The notes beneath the pieces were generated by a model that saw only the letters and a list, made by a program, of their open reading frames with translations, ran no database searches and was not told the DNA's origin. A DNA stretch of 64,000 nt. Source: Nematostella vectensis (taxonomy: Eukaryota; Cnidaria; Anthozoa; Actiniaria; Edwardsiidae). Positions within the stretch are counted from its first letter, which is position 1. Every line of letters begins with the position of its first letter. The stretch covers positions 4,957,681 through 5,021,680 of the forward strand of contig NC_064040.1 in the NCBI RefSeq assembly GCF_932526225.1, read 5' to 3'. The translations under genes and the position numbers were made by a program. Of the stretch, positions 35,108-47,400 are shown in pieces.

Positions 35108-37351
35108 GATAATTACTGTTATAAATTAATTAGAACAGGTGACTTTAATTTTCACATTGATGACCCTGGTGACGCTGATGCTGTCAGACTGTTGGATATG
35201 CTCGATGCAGCTGGATTCGAGCAAATGGTAGTAAGCCCTACGTACAGAAAAGACCACACCCTTGACCTAGTTGTTGTGTGGGACGGCGACTTGTCAGTGC
35301 GCGGACGTCCTGAAATCATTGCATTCCCTAACTCTGTATCTGACCATAGTGCCATTATTTGTGATGTTGACATGCCAAAGCCATGTGCCTCCAAGAAAAT
35401 ACTGCTTCGGCGTCCGTTACGGAAAATTAACTTGGACTCTTGGTGCAATGACATCAGGGATTCCGCCATCTACAGTTCTGCTTCGAGTGATGACTCTGAC
35501 TGCAACGTCTTATGTGACCAGTATAACACTGTGCTGCACCACTTCATCGATAAACATGCTCCTGTTCGCACTTTTTCAGTTACACTGCGGCCCTATTCAC
35601 CTTGGTATGATGATAGTCTTAGGTTATTGAAAAGACAGAAACGCAAAGTAGAACGGAGATACGTTTCATCGAGATTAGAAATCCACCGCCAGATGTACGT
35701 AGAGAAGTGTAGAGCTTACAGCACTGCACTGAATGTAGCTAAGCGGAACTTCTCCAAGGATCAAATATCTTGTTCCAATCAAACGCAGTTATTTCGTTTA
35801 ATTGATGGCCTTTTCAGGGTGAAGCCGGTTCCGTTGCTACCATCATATGAATCACCTCAAGCTCTTGCAGAAGATTTCATCTTATTTTTCACTACCAAGA
35901 TTCAGCATCTAAAGGACAACCTACGCTCATCGCCCCTGTTAACGATGGAGATGTCAGTGATGCCAGCTCAGCCACAATGTGTGGCGTCATTCCCTGAGTT
36001 CTCTGCTGTATCAGTGAGTTATATACGTGAACTTTTACACCAATCCAAGCCTAAATCGTGCATATTAGATCCTGTGCCGACAAGTATACTAAAACAATCT
36101 ATTGACGCTATTGCCCCGGCCATCACTTCCATTGTCAATGCATCTTTGTCATCTGGTGTTTTCCCTACCTCTCTCGATTGTGGAGTGATCAACCCTTCCA
36201 TCAAGAAGCAGAGTCTTGACCGCGAGGCATATCCAAGCTACCGACCGATTACAAACGTTGCCTTCCCACCAAAAACACTTGTACGTGTCGCTGCTAACCA
36301 GACGATGAACTATCTCATCCCCAACGACTTAATGCTTATCGCCCCTTCCACAGCACAGAGACTGCTCTTCTTCGCGTCTTTAATGACATTCTGACCGCTA
36401 TTGACTGCCAACAGGAAGTAGTATTTCTTCTCCTTGACCTGTCGGCTGCGTTTGACACTATAGAACATTCGGCTTTGTTGTCGCGTCTGCAACATCGTTA
36501 TGGAATTAATGAGATGGCACTACAGTGGTTCAAATCATATCTCACTGGCAGAACTCAACAAGTCCCTATAGACGGTGTTCTATCCTCCAGCCAACCACTG
36601 TGTTATGGCGTTCCTCAGGTTCTGTACTCGGCATTTTGTTGTTCTCTTTGTTTTTCGCGCCTATTGAAGATGTTGTTCGTGCACATGGTCTTGGTGCGAT
36701 GATTTATGCTGATGACACGCAGTTATATGTGTCCATTCGCCCGTCTGAAGATCGGTCTTCAGTTCTATCAAGGCTTGAAGTCTGTGTCAAGGATATCCTC
36801 ATCTGGTGTACGTCCAATGGCCTCGCTTGTAACCCCGATAAAACGGAAATTGTACATATTTCATCTCGATTCACGTCAACCAACATAATTTCTGAAATCG
36901 ACGTTGAAGGACATTTCATCAAATCAACCCAGGCAGCACTCGACCTCGGAGGGATCATCGATTCGAGTTTATCTATGACAAAACATGTCAACAGCATCTG
37001 CAAATCAGCCTACCATTCTATAAGGAACATTGGCAGAATCCGGAAATACCTTGACCGCAATAACTGTGAGCAGCTCGTTCATGCTTTCATAACATCAAAA
37101 CTAGATGCCTGTAATAGTCCTCTGTCTGGACTCCAATAAAAGGAAATCGCCAAACTACAGCGTGTTCAGAATTCTGCCGCAAGACTAATCGTTGGTGCTA
37201 AGAAGAGGGACGCTATTACACCCATTCTCAAGGAACTACACTGGCTACCTGTCGCTACTAGAATAGACTTCAAAATTCTTATCATCACACATAAAGCTCT
37301 CCACAACCAGGCTCCTGAATACATCACTGAACTCTTAACACCGTATACGCC
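35108..37351 (+). mobile_element. CR1/L2-type LINE fragment after ABCC copy C, inactivated
   Basis: Nearly base-for-base identical to 21844-24086, with a constant offset of 13,265 bp. It has the same 400-codon frame (35192-36394), the same frameshifts after IPND and in motif B, the same later stop and the same 3' deletion junction. Only two amino-acid differences are visible in the first frame. It was therefore copied as part of a large segmental duplication and not by independent retrotransposition. Confidence 0.9.
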
Positions 37352-38420
37352 AGAGCCTGGGAGGCCTGTGCTAGTAGCTGGCGAGTCAGGTCTTCTGCCA
37401 CCTTTACGACCTCGAGATGCGTACATTATAATCCTTACAGGATATGTTTATCATATACCATCGATCTGTTTCCCAATTTAGGGGGTTGATAAGCGCCGCT
37501 AAGAAAAAGTCAACCACATTTCAACATTCCGTTTCGTCCGCCATCTTGTTTCAACTTGGGCATTGGTAACCGCGCCAGATTAGTTCAACACAGTAGTCCC
37601 GTACCGACGTAGTAAGTAGTCAATCCTCGGAAACCCAGGGGTATTTTCATATGATGCCCTGATGTGGTTTGTGATGTATGACGTTTGAGTTACGGTTCTT
37701 TTTGTTCAATTGAAAGACTCAAAATTAGCCTCTGAAAAACGGCACCTTTCTTCTCTAGAAACAGAAGATAAAAAAACTTCCTTTTACGTATTATTAACTC
37801 GTACTGCTATTATGCACAAGTCGATCGATCACCGGGGCCATGTATCGGGGGTTTGAACAGCGTCACAGGCCCCGGTAGCCGGGAAAGTAACGAGCATTTA
37901 ACACCACACGAATGCTTTCCCCGCTATATCCCGGGGATCGGGGTGCCGTGGTTTCAATTGACTGGTGCATTAAGGAGGATCCATTGTTTAACTTTAATTA
38001 TTTCAATTTCAAGTATATATCTTGAATGACTTATTCCATTCCATAGCTGAGTGAGCAAATCAAGTGCGCGTAAAACAGCAACGAATTTGCGTCTGATCTG
38101 TATGGGCAATTACAAAAGCTCGCCTGAGGATCGCTATTGTAATTGCCCATACAGATCAGCCGCTCATATTTTATCTACTACCTAAAGATTCACTCTGTTT
38201 ATGGTTCAACTCTTAACCTGCTTGAATAGGGACTCCTCGCGAGTCCCTATTCCCTGTGAGGATTTTTCCCTCAAGGTGTGCATATTAACGATTTCCGAGG
38301 AGTTGCACTGTATAATTGTATAGGCTTGACTGCTTTAACGTCACAAACTCAGTGAGCATGCCATTTATTAGGAACAAAAAGCACACCCGTTCAAACTCAC
38401 GCACTCAAAGTTAATAGAAA
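37352..38420. other. intergenic region upstream of ABCC copy D
   Basis: Near-identical to 24087-25155. Empty transposon target ACTGG at 37961-37965, hairpin with 23-bp stem at 38093-38159, palindrome with 12-bp stem at 38224-38252. No gene seen. Confidence 0.7.
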
Positions 38421-41400
38421 ATGGGCCCACTGCATTACTCAAACGGACTTGTCTCAAGACTGACGTTTTCCTGGTTGAATCCTCTTATAGCGCTTAACAA
38501 GAGACGTCCCGTTGAAGCAAGCGACCTTCCTTGCTTCGATAACCACGAGTATGATTGTGAGAACCTTACTGAAAAACTCGACAGCGAATGGCATCGAGAA
38601 AAAGCTAATGCTGTTCGTAATGCTAGAAAGCCAAGTATGTGGAAAGCATTATTTCTGATGTTTTCTTTTCAAGAATATGCAACTCTTTGTACGCTGATGC
38701 TGACCTACTCAGTGACAAAAACTGCTATTCCATACTTGCTGTACTGTGTGCTGAAGAAGCTTTTGGAGCCTTCCCCGCAGACATATGCTGCTCTACTTTT
38801 GGGAGCGATTTTGTGTCTCTATGCAGGAATAGAATCGACATGTCAGACGTATATCGAATATCGCGCATCTCTTTTCGCTATGAGGGTGAGGACAGCTCTT
38901 TGTGGAGTCATTTTCAAAAAGGTAGGAAAACCTTATGGTGTATGGGGGAGAGTTATGGCAACGGGGTACTTTAACAGCCCGGGGAACGTGTCGAAGATAA
39001 ATGTCGATATAAGCATATTGAATGAAAAATTCCTCTGGAGAATGCGATAATTCTGTTTGTTTCAAGGTTTGATGAAATGGTTTATTTTTCACGGGTGATA
39101 ATCACGCACTTGTAATCACATTCCGAATTCTTTATGGCACATGTCCACCAACCACATACCAGAGCTTGTGCGATGTTTGAGACATTGTTTTTGATTCCTA
39201 TGCAAATGTAAGTCAAAGTCGGAGAATCAATGCTTTCTATGCAGTTAGAAAACTTTTTTGTTACGGTTCTTAGCATTCGTGATCTTTTGTTTTAATGATA
39301 ACATGTCATTATATTATGCAACGCTTCGCCCACGCACTAAATCGTTATGCCTGGTGCACACTAGTGACATAACGACATAATGATATAGGCGCGTGCACCC
39401 TTAATGTTCATATGTTAAAAGGTGAGTGATTGGACATTTTGACATAAGCCCAACATAACGACATAAACATAACGACATCTCGTTATGTCGAGCTCAAAAG
39501 AGTGCGCGCGCCACCTATGTTGTTATGTCGTTATGTGTGCACCAGGCATTAGACGTTCTTATAAAAAAATGTTGTTTTTTTCTTTTATGTCATTATGTCC
39601 ATGTCGTTATGTCGAGCTTAAAATAGTGCGCGCGCCTGTTTTTTTTTTATGTCGTTATGTCGGGCTTAAAAGAGTGCGCGCGCCTACGTTAGAGAGAGAG
39701 AGAGATGCACTAGGCATTTGAGATTAATCACGCAACATTATTGTACATAGTTGTAATTGGGAACTTGTTTCTCTCTTTCTCAACTACATGCGCTCGCATC
39801 AACACATAATATATATCCTGACAATTATATACAACATATCGATTAAATAAAGACAACAACTCATTACATAACAACTATTGTTTTATGCTTTAAGATTACT
39901 TAACTACTAAGACTACATTATTTATCTATTGTATAGTACGCAGCTGCTTTGTCTCCTATTATCTTTGCTCTACAAAGGAGTTCTTTTGTCTCTATTCTTC
40001 TCGTTCTTTGTGTCGAGGTGCGGATATTGTTCATTTGCCCAATCAAATTGCAGCTTGTAAGAGCTGCGTACTGACCCTTACCCCCTCTCTCAGTCAAGGG
40101 GAGTTAATTTATATGCTTACTATCAAAATTCAGAATGTTTCTCCTTTTTCCACGTCTGACATTTAATAAAATGTGAAGTGGTACCATGTTTTACACATAT
40201 ACAAATTAACCTACTAGTGTGATATGACTAAAACTGTCACCCCTCACACACATTGGGTGTCTAAGTCAATAACCCCGCCTTCTTTTTGGATTACAAAATG
40301 GCGGAATAACCCTACACTTTATTACCAATAGGTGATATCCCTGAGTTGTCGTGATACATCCGCCTTAGCTTCCGGTCACGTGACCAATCTGTTCGCCACG
40401 GACGCGGAGTCATTTCAAGTGGGTCTAGAGGCTTGTCCCTCCTTCATGATGGCCCCACTCACCTTTACATCGTGTGCGGTCGTTATGGTGTGGCTAGCGG
40501 GATGGCCGGCCATGGCTGGACTTTCTGTGTCCATAGCTTATGTCGTGGCACAAGTATGGGTTTAAAAAAATGTCAACTTTCCCTGGTACCCAATCTAATA
40601 AGAAAGGGGATTAGGACATAGAGGGAGGGGACCAGGACATAGGGGAGGGGAATTTGGACATAGAGGGAGGGGACCAGGACATAGAGGAAGGGGACCAGGA
40701 CATAGAGGGAGGGGACCAGGACATAGAGGGAGGGGATAAGGACATAGAGGGAGAGGACCAGGACAAAGAGGAAGGGGATCAGGACGAAGAGGTAGGGGAC
40801 CAGGACATAGAGGGAGGGGATCAGGACATAGATAGAGGGGATCAGGACATAGAGGGAGGGGACCAGGACATAGAGGAAGGGGACCAGGACATAGAGGGAG
40901 GGGATCAGGACATAGAGGGAGGGGATAAGGACATAGAGGGAGAGGACCAGGACATAGAGGGAGGGGATCAGGACATAGATAGAGGGGATCAGGACATAGA
41001 GGGAGGGGACCAGGACATAGAGGTAGGGGACCAGGACATAGAGGGAGGGGATCAGGACATAGATAGAGGGGATCAGGACATAGAGGGAGGGGACCAGGAC
41101 ATAGAGGAAGGGGACCAGGACATAGAGGGAGGGGACCAGGACATAGAGGGAGGGGATAAGGACATAGAGGGAGAGGACCAGGACAAAGAGGAAGGGGATC
41201 AGGACGAAGAGGTAGGGGACCAGGACATAGAGGGAGGGGATCAGGACATAGATAGAGGGGATCAGGACATAGAGGGAGGGGACCAGGGCATAGAGGGAGG
41301 GAACCAGGATATAGATGGAGGGGACCAGGACATAGAGGTATGGGATCAGGACATAGAGGGGGGATCAGGACATAGAGGGAGGGGATCAGGACATGGAGGG

Positions 41401-44400
41401 AGGGGACAAGGACATAGAGAGAGGGGATAAGGACATAGAGGGTGGGGACCAGGACATAAAGGGAGGGGATCAGGACATAGAGGGGGAGGGCCAGGACATA
41501 GAGGGGACCAGGACATAGAGGTAGGGGATAAGGACATAGAGGGAGGGGATCAGGACATAGAGGGAAGGGGACCAGGACATAGAGGGAGGGGACCAGGACA
41601 TAGAGGGAGGGGATAAGGACATAGAGGTATGTGATCAGGACATAGAGGGAGGGGACCAGGACATAGAGGGAGGGGATCAGGACATAGAGGAAGGGGACCA
41701 GGACATAGAGGGAGGGGACCAGGACATAGAGGGAGGGGACCAGGACATAGAGGGAGGGGATCAGGACATAGAGGGAGGGGATCAGGACATAGATGAAACG
41801 GATCAGGACATGGAGGGAGGGGGCCAGTACATAGGGAGGTGATCAGGACATAGATGGAGGGGACCAGGGCATAGAGGGAGGGGACCAGGACAAAGAGGGA
41901 GGGGACCAGCACATCGAGGTATGGGATCAGGACATAGAAGGGGGGGATCAGGACATAGAGGGAGGGGACCAGGACATAGAGGGGACCAGGACATAGAGGG
42001 AGGGGATAAGGACATAGAGGGAGGGGACCAGGGCATAGAGGGAGGGGACCAGGACATAGAGGGAGGGGACCAGGACATAGAGGGAGGGGATAAGGACATA
42101 GAGGTATGTGATCAGGACATAGAGGGAGGGGACCAGGACATAGAGGGAGGGGATCAGGACATAGAGGAAGGGGACCAGGACATAGAGGGAGGGGACCAGG
42201 ACATAGAGGGAGGGGACCAGGACATAGAGGGAGGGGATTAGGACATAGAGGGAGAGGATCAGGACATAGATGAAACGGATCAGGACATGGAGGGAGGGGG
42301 CCAGTACATAGGGAGGTGATCAGGACATAGATGGAGGGGACCAGGGCATAGAGGGAGGGGACCAGCACATAGAGGTATGGGACCAGGACATAGAAGGAGG
42401 GGACCAGGACATAGAGGGAGGGGACAAGGACATAGAGGGAGGGGATCAGGACATAGATGGAGGGGACCAGGACATAGAGGGGGGGGATCAGGACATAGAG
42501 GGAGGGTTCATGACATAGAGGGAGGGGATCAGGACATAGAGGGAGGGGACCAGGACATAGAGGGAGGGGATCAGGACATAGAGGGAGGGGACCAGGACAT
42601 AGAGGGAGGGGACCAGGACATAGAGAGAGAGGATCAGGACATAGACCGAGGGGACCAGGACATAGACGGAGGGGATCAGGACATAGATGGAGGGGATCAG
42701 GACATGGAGGGAGGGGGCCAGTACATTGGGAGGGGACCAGGACATAGACGGAGGGGACCAGGGCATAGAGGGAGGGGACCAGGACAAAGAGGGAGGGGAC
42801 CAGCACATCGAGGTATGGGATCAGGACATAGAAGGGGGGGATCAGGACATAGAGGGAGGGGACCAGGACATAGAGGGGACCAGGACATAGAGGGAGGGGA
42901 TAAGGACATAGAGGGAGGGGACCAGGGCATAGAGGGAGGGGACCAGGACATAGAGGGAGGGGACCAGGACATAGAGGGAGGGGATAAGGACATAGAGGTA
43001 TGTGATCAGGACACAGAGGGAGGGGACCAGGACATAGAGGGAGGGGATCAGGACATAGAGGAAGGGGACCAGGACATAGAGGGAGGGGACCAGGACATAG
43101 AGGGAGGGGACCAGGACATAGAGGGAGGGGATTAGGACATAGAGGGAGAGGATCAGGACATAGATGAAACGGATCAGGACATGGAGGGAGGGGGCCAGTA
43201 CATAGGGAGGTGATCAGGACATAGATGGAGGGGACCAGGGCATAGAGGGAGGGGACCAGCACATAGAGGTATGGGACCAGGACATAGAAGGAGGGGACCA
43301 GGACATAGAGGGAGGGGACAAGGACATAGAGGGAGGGGATCAGGACATAAATGGAGGGGACCAGGACATAGAGGGGGGGGATCAGGACATAGAGGGAGGG
43401 TTCATGACATAGAGGGAGGGGATCAGGACATAGAGGGAGGGGACCAGGACATAGAGGGAGGGGATCAGGACATAGAGGGAGGGGACCAGGGCATAGAGGG
43501 AGGGGACCAGGACAAAGAGGGAGGGGACCAGCACATCGAGGTATGGGATCAGGACATAGAAGGGGGGGATCAGGACATAGATGGAGGGGATCAGGACATG
43601 GAGGGAGGGGGCCAGTACATTGGGAGGGGACCAGGACATAGACGGAGTGCATCAGGACATAGTGGAAGAAGGGTGGGTAGAACATTAAAGCAGGGGATAA
43701 CAACATAGAGGAAAGCACGCAAGACGCTATCACTGTTCACTACGCATTGTATTTATGAACTACATGTCTGGTCATTTTCAGGTGTTATGTGTGAAGCCGT
43801 TCAAGTACTTAAGGAGGAAAACGTTGAAGGTGATAGACAAGCGCATTACACTTATCAGCCAGATAATCCACGGTATTCGCTCCATCAAGATGCACGCGTG
43901 GGAAACGCCTTACTACCAGGCCGTGCAGAGATTACGAAGGTTAGATTACATCGGGCGGACAGACGACGGAGGGGAGGGGAGACGGGAGAGCGGCCAGACT
44001 GACATCTGATCAGACAGCGAAAAACATTTTAACTTGGCTGTATAGTCTTTCAAGCATCTGTCGGACAGACATATATCCTGGTTATATAGATAAAAAATAC
44101 AGACTATAGTTTTCTTCGCGGCTGTTTGTTACACCACAAGACCATATACCATATGGTGTTAATGTAACCGATTTCTTTGCAGGCTGGAGAAGAACGTATA
44201 TATGAAAAAGTTCATGATAACATTCTTCGAATCGCTGTACCAGAATACTCTTCCTATATTCAGTGTTACCCTCTGCTACTTCTTCACCAATCGACCTTTG
44301 GATCAAGTCGTATTCTTCACGCTTCTCGCGTACTTTTTAGAGATGAGAGTACTGGTTGCCTGGCATTTCACTAGGGGATCGCAACTTTTAACGGACTGCG

Positions 44401-47400
44401 CTGTCTCCTTGAAAAGAATTCAGGACTTTCTAACTAAGGTCGACAAGCAAAGAGATCTTGAGCAAAGCTTAGATGGTAAAGGGAGTTATAGTAGAGAGAG
44501 ACTTCTATCAGAGCAGAATCCAAGCGATTACCGTATCCAAATATCAACCAATGATCATCAGCGATCATCAGAAATTGATAGAGGATGTCTACCCGAAGAA
44601 TCAACTTCTCGGAAAACTGAATCCGGCGATTGCATCCTTGGCAAGATAAACCTTGACCTGTCCGGGAATCGTCTGGCTCTAGTGATAGGCCCTGTTGGCT
44701 CTGGCAAATCCACGCTTCTCTCTGCCATCTGCTGTGCAAGCTCTAGTTACAAAGGCAAAATAAAAACAAATGGGTCTATTGCTTACGTTTCACAAGAACC
44801 TTGGATATTCCAAGGGACCGTTCGAGAGAACATCATATTCAATTCGACTTACGATGCTGAGAGGTACCAGAAAGTAGTCGAAGCCTGTGATCTAAAGGAG
44901 GACTTCAAAGCGTTTCCAAATGGCGACCTCTCTGAAATTGGCGAGCGCGGTATTGCTATGAGTGGTGGTCAGCGGGCTCGTGTTAGTTTAGCACGCGCTG
45001 TGTACCTAGACGCGGATATCTATTTACTGGATGACCCTTTAAGTGCGGTCGACTTCAAAGTCGCCAAACACATTTTCGAGAAATGCATTTGTGGAATCCT
45101 AAAAAGAAAACTGCGCGTCTTAGTCACTCATCATCTGCATTGCAAAGAAATGGCCGACGAGGTCGTCCTCCTGGAAAATGGGAGCATGGTGGCTTGCAGC
45201 GACTACAAGGAATTTACGGAGAAATACTTGAGTAGGATGACAACAAATACGGGCAGCGCCAAGGAGATGGCATTCCTGTTAGAAGATGACAGCTCGGTGA
45301 CGCAAGGCGAAGGTTTGCTGAGTGTGGTAGAAGAGAGAGATGTGGGAGCCGTGTCGCTTAGGACATACTGGGAATACCTGCGCGCCGGTCTGCCTGTGGT
45401 GGCCATCGCGTTACTGGGGCTTGCGGCGATCGCTACTCCAGGTACGGAATCATCATCTTCATCGTCATCGTCGTCGTCGTCGTCATCATCATCATCACTA
45501 TCACCATGATAGTAAACATTAATAGATAAATACTCAATATTACTCATCACTATTTTAATCAGCATGATTAAGGCTCCAATCGTACTGTCACGTCATTACC
45601 ACTTCATCTGTTATTATCTTAATCAACGTGTTTAAATGGTTTTATTATTTCATAAATTATTATTTCCGCAGTTCTTCAAGCTTCACCCAGTTGGATTCTT
45701 GCAAAGTGGGACAGACTGACATGGGCGAACGCCTACCATCGTGGCATCATCGTCGCTTACATATCCCTGACAATCGCTGCTAATGTGCTCCGGTATCTCT
45801 TCTCCTTTTTTATCTTCTTCACTGCTTTAAAATGTAACACAAGGCTACACAACACGATGGCCCAATCGCTGATCCACGCTCCTGTCTCTTTCTTCGACAC
45901 AAATCCAGTCGGAAGGATATTGAATCGCTTCTCTGCCGACATCGTAGAGATTGACAATATACTTCCTCCACATTTGGTACACACGCTCGTCGTTTGTGAC
46001 TTATTTGTATCGTTGATTATCCCTACGCTTGCCAGCTATTGGCTGCTAGTTTCAGTGATCCTGCCGGTAGTAACGCTCGTATGGTACGGGAAGGCATTTG
46101 TCCGTATTACCCGAGAAGTGACTAGACTGCAATCGCTCGCCCTGTCAGCGGTGTTTTCACACATCTCAAGCACCGTCGGGGGTCTGACCACAATCCGTTT
46201 ACACGACGCAAGAGAAGAATTCATCAAGAAGAATCACAGGTTCGTTTAAAGCGTTCTTGTGTATCAGGGAGTACTCCGCATATGTATCGAGTCTTGTACC
46301 GCTTATGTATCGAGTCTTGTACCGCTTATGTATCGAGTCTTGTACCGCTTATGTATCGAGTCTTGTACCGCTTATGTATCGAACCTTGTACCGCTTATGT
46401 ATCGAGTCTTGTACCGCTTATGTATCGAGTCTTGTACCGCTTATGTATCGAGTCTTGTTTAGACTTATGCGTACACTTGAGAGCTAGTTCAGCTCTTTTG
46501 TTAACATTTGTATTCTTCGCAGATACAATTACGAAATAACCACCCAAAATAATATTTTCATTAAAATCTCCTTCCACCCCCCTGTCTGTAATTTAAAGGA
46601 TACTATGGTATTTACTCCACCCACTCTGCGTCTCTCCTTCAAAGAATAATATAGTATATACCCCCCCCTCTCTGTCTCTCCTTCGAAGGATACTATGGTA
46701 TTTACCCCCCTCTGTCACTCCTTCAAAGGATACTATGGTATTTACCCCCTTCTGTCTCTCCTTCAAAGGATACTATGGTATTTACCCCCCCCCCCCTCTG
46801 TCTCTCCTTCAAAGGATAATATAGTATTTACCCCCCCCCCTCTCTGTCTCTCCTTCGAAGGATACTATGGTATTTACCCCCTTCTGTCTCTCCTTCAAAG
46901 GATACTATGGTATTTACCCCCCTTCTGTCTCTCCTTCAAAGGATAATATGGTATTTACCCCCCTCTGTCTCTCCTTCAAAGGATACTCTGGTATTTACCC
47001 CCCCTCTGTCTCTCCTTCAAAGGATACTATGGTATTTACCCCCCCTCTGTCTCTCCTTCAAAGGATAATATGGTATTTACCCCCTCTGTCTCTCCTTCAA
47101 AGGATACTCTGGTATTTACCCCCCCCCCCCCTCTGTCAATCCTTCAAAGGATACTATGGTATTTACCCCCCTCTGTCACTCCTTCAAAGGATACTATGGT
47201 ATTTACCCCCCTCTGTCTCTCCTTCAAAGGATACTATGGTATTTACCCCCCCTCTGTCTCTCCTTCAAAGGATACTCTGGTATTTACCCCCCCCCCTCTG
47301 TCAATCCTTCAAAGGATACTATGGTATTTACCCCCCTCTGTCAATCCTTCAAAGGATACTATGGTATTTACCCCCCTCTGTCTCTCCTTCAAAGGATACT

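Larger units (their letters stand above)
21850..45280. repeat. recent segmental duplication: about 21.85-31.58 kb copied as about 35.1-45.28 kb
   Basis: The interval from the LINE fragment after B to exon 4 of C is almost identical to the interval from the LINE fragment after C to exon 4 of D. The offset is 13,265 bp before the minisatellite and 13,705 bp after it, because the D array is longer. I see only a handful of substitutions and one single-base insertion in the first 5.4 kb. At about 45,281 identity ends abruptly: GTTAAAAGATG in C against GTTAGAAGATG in D, followed by frequent differences and unrelated intron sequence. The entry spans both copies. Confidence 0.85.

Noticed and set aside
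27329-43690. CRISPR-like array
   Set aside because: Units are directly tandem with no unique spacers, and the genome is eukaryotic.
41550-43733. 727-codon minus-strand open frame rich in CPGPLPL-type repeats
   Set aside because: It lies wholly in the 21-bp intronic minisatellite. A stop-free unit whose length is a multiple of three leaves frames open by chance, and exons flank it on the other strand.
45455-45507. Serine-run coding extension of exon 4 in copy D
   Set aside because: The (TCN)n stretch lies after a good GT donor at 45442 that joins in phase to exon 5; the homologous site is the donor in A, B and C.
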